The notes: generated by a model not told the origin, from the sequence alone. A stretch of 64,000 nt of DNA from Sphaerothrix epifaneia (GCF_042788235.1 NZ_JBHZOL010000068.1:1-64000); one strand, 5' to 3'; counted from the stretch's first letter, positions 44,038-53,481 are shown. A program made the numbers and translations.

Positions 44038-44421
44038 ATGACCCAGCTCGTCCCTATCACTCTCGAAGACGGCACCATTATCTTTATGGAAGCGACTGAA
44101 GATGTCGCTCCCCCTTTTGAAGCGATCGCCCAGCCTGAAGGTGCCACTCGGGTTGAGAAAGGCATCAATGAGCGCATGGCGAAAAACTTCCAGGCCATTC
44201 GCGGCACCATCCGCGCCTATACCGTCCACACCCTAGACGCTTTTCAAAACCTCAGCCAAGCCAACGTCGATAAAGTTACCCTAGAATTTGGCGTCAAAGT
44301 CGCAGGCGAAGCCGGAGTCCCTTACGTTACTCAAGGCACTGCCGAATGTAATCTCAAAATCACCGTCGAATGCACGTTTCCCCCTAGCTCTCCTCAACCT
44401 ACTCCTCCAACTCTGTCGTAA
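44038..44421 (+). CDS. Trypco1 (CU044_2847 family) protein
   Basis: A 127-residue protein starting MTQLVPITLEDGTIIFMEA, with VEKGINERMAKNFQAIRGTI and a C-terminal VTLEFGVKVAGEAGVPYVTQG strand region, as in the trypsin-co-occurring domain 1 family. Members are found beside trypsin-like peptidases, caspases and STAND NTPases in predicted conflict systems. It is divergent from the metacaspase-nSTAND gene; the 82-bp gap implies shared control. Confidence 0.82.
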   Translation: MTQLVPITLEDGTIIFMEATEDVAPPFEAIAQPEGATRVEKGINERMAKNFQAIRGTIRAYTVHTLDAFQNLSQANVDKVTLEFGVKVAGEAGVPYVTQGTAECNLKITVECTFPPSSPQPTPPTLS

Positions 44422-44625
44422 TAGATCAGTTTTAGGAGGATTGAAGTAGTGTCTAAGCAGGTATCTGAGGCATTTGGGCTGTCTATGAGATGCAGTTGAT
44501 CAAGCTTTTTGGCAAATGCCCTAACCGTCTCTTCAGCTACACGAATACCCCCAGGCCAAAATAGACCGAAAGATAAACGGTAACAAAAATCTACAGGGGC
44601 TTTGTCATCTACCTCCTAATTTAAG
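44422..44625 (-). pseudogene. Possible gene remnant without a usable start
   Basis: On the minus strand a frame stays open for about 68 codons from near 44618 into the 3' end of the Trypco1 gene (DDKAPVDFCYRLSFGLFW... KKLDQLHLIDSPNASD). It has no ATG/GTG/TTG near its beginning. A GGAGGT with an ATG two bases later leads into a different frame that stops after five codons. The amino-acid content looks coding, but I recognise no family; chance is possible. Confidence 0.25.
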
Positions 44626-44665
44626 GATTTAGTAAAAGCACACTCAGAATTTAAGAGCTTAAAAT

Positions 44666-46945
44666 TTAGGACAGAATTGTAATGGGCTGAGCTGGCTTGG
44701 CGGCGGCGACAATAACTCCCATCTCGCAGGTGTTGGCATAGCCTAAGGCTTGCAACGCCGCGATCGCTGCTTTGGCTTGCTCTGGAGGCACGGTGGCCAG
44801 CAGCCCCCCGGCTGTCTGCGGGTCAAATAGCAGCGGATAGTCAGGGTGATGGCTGATTGCCCGTTGGTTTTGAAGCGCTTGCGCCGCTTTTGAATTTTGG
44901 GGTTGTAGCGAACTGACAATGCCAGCGGCCACCGTTGCTCGTGCCCCCGGTAGCACGGGCAACGCGGTCAAATCTAGCTCTGCCGCCACTTCAGACGCCT
45001 GCACCAGTTCGAGCAAATGCCCCACTAGCCCAAACCCAGTGACATCGGTGCAAGCGGTGGCTGCGTGTTGTCGTAAGCTTTGAGCTGCCAAATAGTTAGA
45101 CTGCTGCATTGACGCGACTGCTGCCTCAATCCAGCGACCCTTGGCTTTGAGCTGCATATCAGCCGCAAACAAAGTCCCTGTTCCAATGGCTTTGGTCAAA
45201 ATCAGGCGATCGCCCACCTGCGCATTGCCCTTACGCAGCAGGTGATCAGGCTCAACTAAGCCATTGCCAGCAAACCCCAAAGCCAGTTCGGGGCCTGTGG
45301 TGGTGTGGCCGCCAACCAAAGGCGTTTTCGACTGGGCTAGCACTTGATAAGCCCCCGCCAAGAGCAGATATAGGGTATCAGCCTGCTTGCGGGGGCTGCT
45401 GTAGGGCAACGTGGCGATCGCCAGCACACTTTGCGGCACCGCCCCCATAGCAAACAAATCGCTGAGGCAGTGGTTAACACAAATCTGGCCAAACACGTAG
45501 GGATCATCTAGCAGCGCCCGAAAGTAATCAACGGTTTGCACCATCAACTGCCCCGGTGGCACCCGCACAACGGCGGCATCGTCTGGCTGGGCTAAGCCAA
45601 CCACGACATCTGCCGCTGCGGGCCAGTCGGCGACCGCCGGAAAAGCTTGCTGCAACCGTCGCAACGCCAGTGACAAAACATCGCCCCCCACCTTGGAGGC
45701 GCAGCCCGCACAGGGTGGCGGGGTTGATTCAGCCGAGGCGAGACTGAGGGGAGCTTGGGTGGCTGTCATCGCAGGGAAGTCGGTAAACAAGCGCATAAAC
45801 TTGCGATCGATATGATCTTTCCAAGCTCGAAACCAGCGCGACTCGGCGGCGAAAGGTCCCCGCGAGGCGATCGCCGTTCCGGTTCCAGTATCAATAATGT
45901 TGAGAAACTGCCTTTGGGGAATAAAGGGTTTGAGCGATCGCCCGGTAAGCCAACGTTGCAGATTTTCAAAGAGCGGTGGCCCTTGCCGCACAGCAAAGAC
46001 GCCCGCCTTGGGGCGCGGATGATTCACCATTGTGGCTACATCGCCCACGGCAAACACGTTGGGGTGGTGCAGGGTTTGCAGCGTATCGTGGGTTTGGATA
46101 AAGCCTTTGTCGTTGGTGGCAAGGCCAGAGTCGAGAATCCAGGCGGCGGCTGAAGCACTGGTAACCCAAATGACGCGATCGCAGGCCACTTCTAGCCCCG
46201 ATTCGCACTGGACGAGCCGCTGCTCGTTAGCAGCAAGGGCGATCGCGGTGACGTTTTCTTGCAGATGTAGCTGAATGCCGCGCTGTTTGAACAAACGCGC
46301 CAAATGTTTTTGCGTCCAGCGGTTGCGCCCAGTGGCGATCGCCTCACCGCGATGAAACAGGTGAATGCTGATGCGATCGCGGGGTTGTCTGGCGCGATCG
46401 AGGATCTGCCACAGCCGCGCCTGCATATTTAGCGCCACTTCTACGCCGCCAACGCCACCGCCGACAACGCCTAAAACTCTGGATTTCGCCGGGTCAGCCT
46501 CTACCGCTGTGAGCCACTGCCGCCACTGCTTGAGTAACTGCGGCACGGGCTTCGCCGCAATGGCATATTCAGCCGCCCCTGGTACATCAAGCGTGGCAGG
46601 GGTACTGCCAATATCAATCGACAGCACATCGTAGGCGATGGGGGGGTGGTTTTTGCACAGCACTTGCTGATTGGCTAAATCTAGGCCAATTCCTTCATCC
46701 ATCAGCAGCCGACACTGGGCAAAGCGGGTTAATGGTCGCAAATCAATGTGGGATTCGTCAAAGCCGTATAGCCCTGAAATGTGGCAGGGCAACATGCCGG
46801 AATAGGGGGTATCGACCAGATTGGTGATCAGCGTTAGCCGCAGTCCGGCGATGGGCTGCATACCAAATTTTCTCAGGACGATGGCGTGGGTATGACCGCC
46901 CCCTAATAGCACCAGATCGCGTTCAATAGGCTGTTGCCGCTGCAT
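44666..46945 (-). CDS. selD: Selenide, water dikinase fused to an NDH-2-like flavin oxidoreductase
   Basis: A 759-residue fusion. Residues 1-385 are a pyridine-nucleotide-disulfide/NDH-2-like FAD domain (LLGGGHTHAIVL; GVVGGGVGGVEVAL; VFAVGDVATM). Residues 400-750 are SelD, with catalytic Cys415 and Lys418 in CAGCASK, followed by ATP-binding and metal-binding segments (VDYFRALLDDPYVFG; GGHTTTGPELALG; TDVTGFGLVGHL). SelD makes selenophosphate from selenide and ATP; the flavin half may deliver reduced selenium. The downstream user in this window is MnmH. ATG start at 46945. Confidence 0.94.
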   Translation of the reverse strand: MQRQQPIERDLVLLGGGHTHAIVLRKFGMQPIAGLRLTLITNLVDTPYSGMLPCHISGLYGFDESHIDLRPLTRFAQCRLLMDEGIGLDLANQQVLCKNHPPIAYDVLSIDIGSTPATLDVPGAAEYAIAAKPVPQLLKQWRQWLTAVEADPAKSRVLGVVGGGVGGVEVALNMQARLWQILDRARQPRDRISIHLFHRGEAIATGRNRWTQKHLARLFKQRGIQLHLQENVTAIALAANEQRLVQCESGLEVACDRVIWVTSASAAAWILDSGLATNDKGFIQTHDTLQTLHHPNVFAVGDVATMVNHPRPKAGVFAVRQGPPLFENLQRWLTGRSLKPFIPQRQFLNIIDTGTGTAIASRGPFAAESRWFRAWKDHIDRKFMRLFTDFPAMTATQAPLSLASAESTPPPCAGCASKVGGDVLSLALRRLQQAFPAVADWPAAADVVVGLAQPDDAAVVRVPPGQLMVQTVDYFRALLDDPYVFGQICVNHCLSDLFAMGAVPQSVLAIATLPYSSPRKQADTLYLLLAGAYQVLAQSKTPLVGGHTTTGPELALGFAGNGLVEPDHLLRKGNAQVGDRLILTKAIGTGTLFAADMQLKAKGRWIEAAVASMQQSNYLAAQSLRQHAATACTDVTGFGLVGHLLELVQASEVAAELDLTALPVLPGARATVAAGIVSSLQPQNSKAAQALQNQRAISHHPDYPLLFDPQTAGGLLATVPPEQAKAAIAALQALGYANTCEMGVIVAAAKPAQPITILS

Positions 46946-47150
46946 AAGCTGTGACTTTTATTTTTAGCGTACAAAGTTTTTCTGAGCGGCGGCTGAGTTT
47001 TGCAGGGGCAACTTTTAAAGCCTGCCTAAAGTCTGAAAAAGCCAAAGGTCACTGTTTAATTTTGTAGCCTAGAGGAGAAACCGTCTGGCTAACGCCGCCC
47101 CTCGGCTTCAAGCATTCAGTATCTATCAAGCAGTTAAGGAAACCATTTTC

Positions 47151-49658
47151 ATGCGACGTAAGCTGCCGACCTCTGCTCTAGCGGATTCAGCCTCTCCGCC
47201 GGGGTCTGCCCGCAAATTTTTGGCGTTGTTGGGTTTAAGCGTGGTGGCTGGCCTAAGCGCGATCGCCTGGAAGCTTTCGGCAGAAGGCACTTTACCCGAA
47301 AGCCTGGTCAAACTGGGGCTAAGCCAAGACAGGGCTAACCAAATTGCTGCGATCGCTCAACTGCCCGTCGTCGAGACTGATCAGCCTCGGGTGACTCAAG
47401 TGTACGTCGTTAGACCTGACATCCTAGCCATTCAAATTGAGACGGGCAAAATTGAAAAAGGCGGGCAAGTGCCTTATGTTGCTGATGTGTCTGATCGCAT
47501 TGCTCAGGAAAATAACGGCTGGCTAAAGCGGGATGGTCAACTGATTGGAGCCGTTGTTGGCCGCAATAAAGAGGTATTGACCCAGTTTGACCAGTTTTCA
47601 GGCGAGGCGCTAGAGACGGAGGTGGCCGATCAGCCAGAAACTTACTCCGTAACTGCTTCAGGTCGTCGCGCGACGACAAGCGTCCCTGAGGCGGTCTACC
47701 GCAAAAGCAAGCCTACCGATATGGCCTGGGTCGGTCCTTGGCAGTTTGAGTGGCCAATGGCGCATACCGTTTTTTTAGACATGCCGGATGACTTGGTGGC
47801 TGGCGAAACCTATACCGTTGATTTGGCAAAACTAGGGCTAGATGCGGTTGAGTTTGAATACTTACCCGATCGGGTTTTTAGCGAAGCCGTACATGTTTCG
47901 CAGCTAGGATTTCGGCCTGATGACCCGGCGAAGGTGGGCTTTTTATCCACCTGGTTGGGGAGTGGCGAGGGCTTGGCCTATGGGGAAGGACTGAGCTTTT
48001 GGCTAGTCGATCAGACCTCTGCGGCCAAGGTGTATACGGGCACAACCGTTTTGAACTTGGCAGCCAATCGCTCAGACGACAAACGCCGTAACTATAACGG
48101 CACCCCGGTCTACAAAATGGACTTTAGCGACTTTAACCGGGCAGGTACCTATCGGCTGTGTGTGGAGACGATTGGCTGTTCTTTTCCCTTTGAAGTAGGT
48201 GAAACTGTCTGGCGATCAGCCTTTTACACCACTGTACGGGGGCTATATCACCAACGCAGCGGCCTTGCGCTAGAACGCCCGTATACCGACTTCGAGCGCC
48301 CCCGGTCTTTTCATCCTGAGGATGGCATGAAGTTTTATCAGTCTACCTACACGCTGCTGGAAAGTGGGGAAGGGCTGGGCTTGGGCGAGGCAGGAACGCG
48401 AGACGGCTTAAAGGCTGGCAATACGGGGGAGCTAGTTCCGCAGGCGTGGGGTGGCTGGTTTGATGCGGGCGATTGGGATCGCCGGATTCAGCATGTGGAG
48501 GCTTCGCGGCAGCTATTAGAGTTGGCAGAGCTTTTCCCGGCTTACTTTGCCAGAGTAGACCTCAATTTACCCGAATCTGACAATGCCCTACCCGATGTGG
48601 TGGATGAAGCTCTGTGGAACGTAGACTTTTTTCGGCGCTTACAAGCTGAAGATGGCGGCATAAGCGGTGGGATTGAGTCGGCACAAGGCCCTTCTAACTT
48701 TGCCGCTAGCTGGCAAGAACCTTCAGATGCGTTCGTTTATGCCCCCGATATGTGGTCTAGCTATCTTTATGCGGGCGTAGCCGCCCAGGCAGCGAGTGTG
48801 GTGAGCCGCTATGAGGCGAATCGAGCCGAAGCCTATCGTCGCAGTGCGGTGCGGGCAATGGAGTGGGCTGAAGCCGAATACGCCCAGGCAGAAGAGGTGG
48901 ACTGGCGAATTCGCAGTGAACGTAATTTGGCGGCTGTTGAACTCTATCGCTTAACGGGCGATCGCCGCTGGCACGACCTGTTTTTAGCCACAACCGTATT
49001 TAGCGATCCGCAAGCGCCCGCCTGGAAAGGGAAAAGCCACGACCAGATTAACGCTGCCTTTGTCTATAGCCGCCTGAGTCAGTTTCCGGTCAATGCTGAA
49101 GTGCAGCAAAATGCGAAAGCGGCGCTACTGGCGATCGCCGACAACCAGGTTGAAATTGTCAACGGCACAGGCTTTGGCTGGAGCAAGTTTGACGCTTATG
49201 AAAATGTTGGCTGGGGCGGTAGCTTTGGCGCACCGGAGGCGACTCAGCTTTTGCGGGCACATTTTCTCACCGGCGATCGCCAGTATTTAGAAGCAGGGGT
49301 GCTGGCGAATCAATTCTCGGCAGGGGCTAACCCCGATAACCTGGTTTATACCACCGGGTTAGGTCAGCGATCGCCCCAACATCCCTTGGTCATTGATGCC
49401 CGCGTCACCGGGCAAGCCCCTCCCCCCGGCATTACCGTTTATGGCCCAATCGACTTGTGGCGCTTCAACAATTACTGGGTACCCAGACGACTTTTGGTTA
49501 ACCACATGTCGCCTAGCCCCTGGAAATGGCCCACCGCCGAAGCCTATACCGATATTTTTCTGTACCCGGCTGTCAGTGAGTTTACAATTCATCAAACCAT
49601 AGGGCCAGCGGCTTATGCACGGGGGTATTTAGCAGCCCGCGAAGCCTTAGCGCCTTAG
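47151..49658 (+). CDS. Glycoside hydrolase family 9 (endoglucanase-like), membrane-anchored
   Basis: An 835-residue protein with an N-terminal cytoplasmic stretch and one anchor at about 22-42 (FLALLGLSVVAGLSAIAWKL). An Ig-like CelD_N domain (HVSQLGFRPDDPAKVGFLSTW) precedes the (alpha/alpha)6 GH9 domain. Catalytic Asp438 and Asp441 lie in GGWFDAGDWD; Glu810 in VSEFTIHQ is the proton donor. DARVTGQAPPPGITVYGPID is GH9-like. It should cut beta-1,4-glucans outside the plasma membrane, perhaps in synthesis or release of a cellulose-like exopolysaccharide. No cellulose synthase is in the window. Confidence 0.9.
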   Translation: MRRKLPTSALADSASPPGSARKFLALLGLSVVAGLSAIAWKLSAEGTLPESLVKLGLSQDRANQIAAIAQLPVVETDQPRVTQVYVVRPDILAIQIETGKIEKGGQVPYVADVSDRIAQENNGWLKRDGQLIGAVVGRNKEVLTQFDQFSGEALETEVADQPETYSVTASGRRATTSVPEAVYRKSKPTDMAWVGPWQFEWPMAHTVFLDMPDDLVAGETYTVDLAKLGLDAVEFEYLPDRVFSEAVHVSQLGFRPDDPAKVGFLSTWLGSGEGLAYGEGLSFWLVDQTSAAKVYTGTTVLNLAANRSDDKRRNYNGTPVYKMDFSDFNRAGTYRLCVETIGCSFPFEVGETVWRSAFYTTVRGLYHQRSGLALERPYTDFERPRSFHPEDGMKFYQSTYTLLESGEGLGLGEAGTRDGLKAGNTGELVPQAWGGWFDAGDWDRRIQHVEASRQLLELAELFPAYFARVDLNLPESDNALPDVVDEALWNVDFFRRLQAEDGGISGGIESAQGPSNFAASWQEPSDAFVYAPDMWSSYLYAGVAAQAASVVSRYEANRAEAYRRSAVRAMEWAEAEYAQAEEVDWRIRSERNLAAVELYRLTGDRRWHDLFLATTVFSDPQAPAWKGKSHDQINAAFVYSRLSQFPVNAEVQQNAKAALLAIADNQVEIVNGTGFGWSKFDAYENVGWGGSFGAPEATQLLRAHFLTGDRQYLEAGVLANQFSAGANPDNLVYTTGLGQRSPQHPLVIDARVTGQAPPPGITVYGPIDLWRFNNYWVPRRLLVNHMSPSPWKWPTAEAYTDIFLYPAVSEFTIHQTIGPAAYARGYLAAREALAP

Positions 49659-49718
49659 GGTCGGCAACGCCAGCTTATTAACCCAATCAGGCGGCAGGTT
49701 GGGCTGCTAAAGCCTTGC

Positions 49719-50384
49719 TCAAACGGTTGCCGCTTCTGGCTGAGCCGTTTTGCTGGGCAAAGGTGGGCGAATCACTAAGTAAATGGCAGCCCCTAGCACC
49801 GGAATCAGCATCAGCAGCCAGATCCAGCGGCGATCGCCTATACCCCGCCGGGTCATGTCATCTCCTAGCAGCGCCGGAAACAATAGCCACAGTAAGCAAT
49901 AGTCCAAACTCATCACATGGATAAAGCGACTGGTTTGCCACTGTTGGACAAAATCGCTCCAGTCACCGCGACTCCACCCATAGACCAGTAGCCCAAAAGC
50001 CGCGATCGCCAGCCCCACACCCAGCCAGCGAGCGTCTACCAGCTTGAGCAATACACTTTTTTCTCCCGTAAAGGTAGGTTGCGGTTGCCGCAACGCCAGA
50101 TAAGGCAGCAGCAGAAAAGCCCCCACCCCAAACGAACCGACGACAAACGGCCAAGCTGGCAGTTTTTGACCCTGTCCATCAATTAGCACCACACAGGCAT
50201 ACACCAGCGGCCAAACCCCCATGAGGTTAAATAGCGCTACCACCAGCGGATTGATACCAGCCCAGTCACCCGTGGAAAGTCGCTGAATCAGTTCAAAGGT
50301 GTCTGGCTGGTTGGCTGGGGCTAGCAAAAAGGCGTAAAAACTGAACCCAACCCATAGAAGCATGAAGCTAATTTGTCTAACCAT
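49719..50384 (-). CDS. Conserved cyanobacterial integral membrane protein
   Basis: A 221-residue protein with about six helices (SFMLLWVGFSFYAFLLA; VALFNLMGVWPLVYACVVL; FGVGAFLLLPYLAL; GVGLAIAAFGLLVYG; LDYCLLWLLFPALL; WLLMLIPVLGAAIYLVI). The DDMTRRG loop before the last helix is a landmark of a family shared with plant plastids. Function unknown. Convergent with the GH9 gene. Confidence 0.75.
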   Translation of the reverse strand: MVRQISFMLLWVGFSFYAFLLAPANQPDTFELIQRLSTGDWAGINPLVVALFNLMGVWPLVYACVVLIDGQGQKLPAWPFVVGSFGVGAFLLLPYLALRQPQPTFTGEKSVLLKLVDARWLGVGLAIAAFGLLVYGWSRGDWSDFVQQWQTSRFIHVMSLDYCLLWLLFPALLGDDMTRRGIGDRRWIWLLMLIPVLGAAIYLVIRPPLPSKTAQPEAATV

Positions 50385-50515
50385 GAGTGACTAATAAGTT
50401 TCTCACTGAATTATCAATCAACTTAAAGTGTGACCCGCAAAGGCTAGGATTGCCGTCTACGGTTGTGTATGTACGCAGAAAACCTGTCTTAGCCTAATCA
50501 ATTTGGGGATTTATT

Positions 50516-51448
50516 GTGTTCATTCCCCTGCTAGACCTCCCTCTCTATCGATCAATCCGTCGCTATCATTCCATGCATGTTAGCTATTTTCTAGAACTGT
50601 ATGAGTCTGGATATCGCGAATTTGAAGGGGTTCATCTCTATGGAGCAAATTTAGATAGTCGCATTTTGGTTTCTGTCAATTTAGCGAAAGCCAATTTGAC
50701 GGGAGCCTATCTCAGACGCACTTTTTTAACCAAAGCCAACCTCAATCAGGCCAAGCTGCATTGGGCTGATCTGAGCTACGTCAAAATGAGTGAAAGTCAG
50801 CTCATTTCAGCCGATTTAACCAAGGCCAATCTGAAGGGAGCCTTTTTGGTTAAGGCTAACTTGACGGGGGCGCGCCTCAGCGGTGTTAACTTACAGGGCG
50901 CTAATTTACGAGATGCCAATCTTAGCCGCACCAATCTCTGTGGCGCTAACCTCCAAGGTGTCAACCTGCGGGGGGCTGATTTGACCGATGCCAACTTAGC
51001 CTGGGCAAATTTAGCGGGCGCTCGGCTGAGCGGCGCAGCCCTCGATCAAACCCGCTTAGACAGCGTCAACCTTGAAGGGGCTTACCTCAACGGTCTAGAC
51101 TTGCAAGCCTTAAACCTCAGCGGCGTCAATTTGAGTGGGGCTAAGCTCAACGGGGCTAACTTGCAGGGGGCTAACCTGGCGATCGCTAATTTGGCTTATG
51201 CCAGCCTTAAAGGGGTAAATTTGGCTGATGCCAATCTCAGCGGCTCTAACCTGACTGAAGCCTACTTGCGAAATGCCTGTCTCGATCGCGCTAATCTCAG
51301 CCGCGCCGACTGCACCCAGGCCAATCTGGATGAAGCTTCTCTCGCTGAAGCCCAACTCCACGAAACAGACCTATCAGGGGCGACTTTGCCCTGTTGGCTA
51401 GCGGCTTACCCCTTGGCTGAGCCTCCCCAGGTTCCGGCTGTGGGTTAG
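50516..51448 (+). CDS. Pentapeptide repeat protein
   Basis: A 310-residue protein. After about 45 residues it consists of A(D/N)LxG/x pentapeptides through residue 290, forming a right-handed quadrilateral beta-helix. The start is GTG at 50516 with GGGGA eight bases upstream; an ATG occurs at codon 20. Unlike the metacaspase tail, the repeats are diverged at DNA level. No other domain. Role unknown. Confidence 0.88.
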   Translation: MFIPLLDLPLYRSIRRYHSMHVSYFLELYESGYREFEGVHLYGANLDSRILVSVNLAKANLTGAYLRRTFLTKANLNQAKLHWADLSYVKMSESQLISADLTKANLKGAFLVKANLTGARLSGVNLQGANLRDANLSRTNLCGANLQGVNLRGADLTDANLAWANLAGARLSGAALDQTRLDSVNLEGAYLNGLDLQALNLSGVNLSGAKLNGANLQGANLAIANLAYASLKGVNLADANLSGSNLTEAYLRNACLDRANLSRADCTQANLDEASLAEAQLHETDLSGATLPCWLAAYPLAEPPQVPAVG

Positions 51449-51486
51449 CGCTCAGCCCCTTTGCTGTTTTAGCTTGCGGCTCGATT

Positions 51487-51837
51487 ATGGTTCAACCGGG
51501 TGTGGTATTGGTAACGGCAAGTTCACAGGCAGAAGCTAACGCGATCGCGACTGCTCTGGTTAAAGAACAGCTTGCAGCCTGCGTTAGCATTGCCCCTATT
51601 CAATCGGTGTATTGCTGGCAAGGAGATCTGCATCAAGATGCAGAGTGGCAGTTGACGATTAAAACTGACCTATCCCAGTTTTCGGCCTTGGCTGCTCGTG
51701 TCCAGCAGCTACACAGCTACGAAGTGCCAGAGGTGATTGCGCTGCCCATAGAAGCAGGGACTACCGCTTACCTGGAGTGGTTGACTAACCAGGTAAAAGC
51801 AGTTGGCAGCGCTGAAACGTCAGGTGAACAGGCTTAG
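51487..51837 (+). CDS. cutA: CutA1-family protein (divalent cation tolerance)
   Basis: A 116-residue small trimeric protein with VLVTASSQAEANAIATALVKEQLAACVSI-type opening (split at KEQLAACVS), SVYCWQGDL and HSYEVPEVIALPI, all diagnostic. Its cellular role remains uncertain despite the metal-tolerance name. It begins 38 bp after the pentapeptide gene and may be cotranscribed with it. Confidence 0.94.
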   Translation: MVQPGVVLVTASSQAEANAIATALVKEQLAACVSIAPIQSVYCWQGDLHQDAEWQLTIKTDLSQFSALAARVQQLHSYEVPEVIALPIEAGTTAYLEWLTNQVKAVGSAETSGEQA

Positions 51838-51842
51838 CCCCC

Positions 51843-53042
51843 TTATGAATACTGGCTGGCAAGGGGATACTGCCCGTTTAGCAGCCAATCGCCAACTGCT
51901 TTGAACTTGTAGTCTACCGGGTCGTGCAGGGTAAACGTGCGCAGGTCACGCCAGTAGCGATCGTAGCCGTAGTGGGCTGCCGTGGCACGAGCGCCCATGA
52001 CTTCAAACATTCGGTTGCAGATAGCTAGCCCTACTTGGGTCACAAAGGCTTTGGCGGCAGACACGGCGATCGCGATGTCGCCCCGTTCTTCAAAGGTTAG
52101 CGCTAGACCTTGCTGCCAACCAGCCTGCACTTTTGCTGCGGCCTGGTCGCTCAGGGCGATCGCCGCCTGTAGCTGAGTCCACAGTTCGCCATAGTGCTTC
52201 AAAATATAAGGATCATGGGTGGCGCGATCGACCCCGGCATCTATCCAAGGGCGCGTTTGCGTAGCGGTATAGTTTTTGGCCGCTTGTAAAGCCCCTTCCG
52301 CCAGCCCCAGATAGGTATAGGTTTTGGCAAGCTGGGCAATTAGAAAAATGAGCGTCGGCAAGGCACTGTCTGGCAACGGGGGTGGCCCCATTAGTTCTTC
52401 GGCTTGAACGAAAACATTTTGAAAGCGATAGCTACCGCTGGCGGTGCAGCGCTGCCCCATATTCTGCCAGTCATCGTTGTAGACAATGCCATCGCGATCG
52501 GAGGGCAGCACGCAGACAATGGGCGGGTCGATGCCTGCTTGCTTTGCTCCGATTACCCGCATATCGGCTACGGCCATGCCTGTGCCAAAGCTTTTAACCC
52601 CGTTAAGGCGAAAATGATTATCGACGGGGGTGATGTGTAAGCGGGCATCGCGTCCGTTGAGCGCGTTCGCCCAAAACAGATTACGCTCAGCCGTTAGGCG
52701 GTAATAGAATTCTGCTTGACCGGGGCGACCCATCACTTCAGCCAACGCCACTAAGGAGATGTGGTTAGCATAGAGCTGAGCGGTAGACCCCTCGGCATGG
52801 GCTATGGTTTGCAAGGCGCGGTAAGTTTCTGGCCAGGTTGCTCCAACGCCGCCATAGTGCCGGGGCACTGGCAGCAAAAGCAGCCCAGATTCTTTTAAAA
52901 GCCGAACTTCTTGGTGGGGTAGGTCGGCGCTGCGATCGCGGGCTACGGCTGTTTCTGCTAGCGACTGGGCAACTTGCCGCGCTACGGCAAGATAGTCTTT
53001 GACCGGGGGTTGAAAAGCGAGTTGCGATTTCACCATCTGCAC
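51843..53042 (-). CDS. Acyl-CoA dehydrogenase-like flavoprotein (SfnB/DszC type)
   Basis: A 399-residue FAD/FMN protein of the acyl-CoA dehydrogenase fold. The segments AVARDRSADLPHQEVRLLKESGLL, RHYGGVGATWPETYRALQTIA and NGVKSFGTGMAVADM resemble the SfnB/DszC monooxygenase-like branch (sulfur compound oxidation) more than fatty-acid beta-oxidation enzymes. No ssu-type sulfonate genes are nearby. The GV-x-SFGTG flavin region is intact. Substrate unknown. Confidence 0.82.
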   Translation of the reverse strand: MQMVKSQLAFQPPVKDYLAVARQVAQSLAETAVARDRSADLPHQEVRLLKESGLLLLPVPRHYGGVGATWPETYRALQTIAHAEGSTAQLYANHISLVALAEVMGRPGQAEFYYRLTAERNLFWANALNGRDARLHITPVDNHFRLNGVKSFGTGMAVADMRVIGAKQAGIDPPIVCVLPSDRDGIVYNDDWQNMGQRCTASGSYRFQNVFVQAEELMGPPPLPDSALPTLIFLIAQLAKTYTYLGLAEGALQAAKNYTATQTRPWIDAGVDRATHDPYILKHYGELWTQLQAAIALSDQAAAKVQAGWQQGLALTFEERGDIAIAVSAAKAFVTQVGLAICNRMFEVMGARATAAHYGYDRYWRDLRTFTLHDPVDYKFKAVGDWLLNGQYPLASQYS

Positions 53043-53143
53043 TCCTGGCTATGAATTGCCTGGTTGAATAAGGCCACGCTAAGCCAGGAACGAGAACAAA
53101 CCGGGAATTCAAAAAACGCCAGCCGCCGCTATTTGTTTGTTGG

Positions 53144-53401
53144 CTAGCCACCGCTCACAGGTGGAATCAACACCACTTCATCGCCATCTTGCAACGCCGT
53201 ATGCGCTTCAACAAACTGAAGGTTGACGCCAAAACGGGTCAGATCTCGCCACTGGGCTAGCTCAGGATGTTCGGCAATCAGGCGATCGCGAACGGCTGCT
53301 ACGGGCGTTCCGGGTTGAAGCTGTAGCGTTAGTTCCGGGACACCGTAGGCGTCTTGATAAGCGGCAAACAGTTTGACAGTAACAGTGGCAGAATTGACCA
53401 T
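53144..53401 (-). CDS. moaD: Molybdopterin synthase sulfur-carrier subunit
   Basis: An 85-residue beta-grasp protein ending in PPVSGG. The C-terminal Gly-Gly is the thiocarboxylation site used with MoaE to make molybdopterin. ATG at 53401. No moaE is adjacent. Functionally linked to moeA and narB in this window. Confidence 0.92.
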   Translation of the reverse strand: MVNSATVTVKLFAAYQDAYGVPELTLQLQPGTPVAAVRDRLIAEHPELAQWRDLTRFGVNLQFVEAHTALQDGDEVVLIPPVSGG

Positions 53402-53481
53402 AAAAGCTAACGGTTTTCTTCCATCCTAGAAGACGCTATTCCATTCGAGTCTAGTCCGCCTAAAACGCCTGAGAACCCTTT

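Noticed and set aside
43956..44210. 85-codon N-terminal extension of the metacaspase
   Set aside because: It is antisense to the Trypco1 gene, and the caspase domain begins normally at the ATG 43955.
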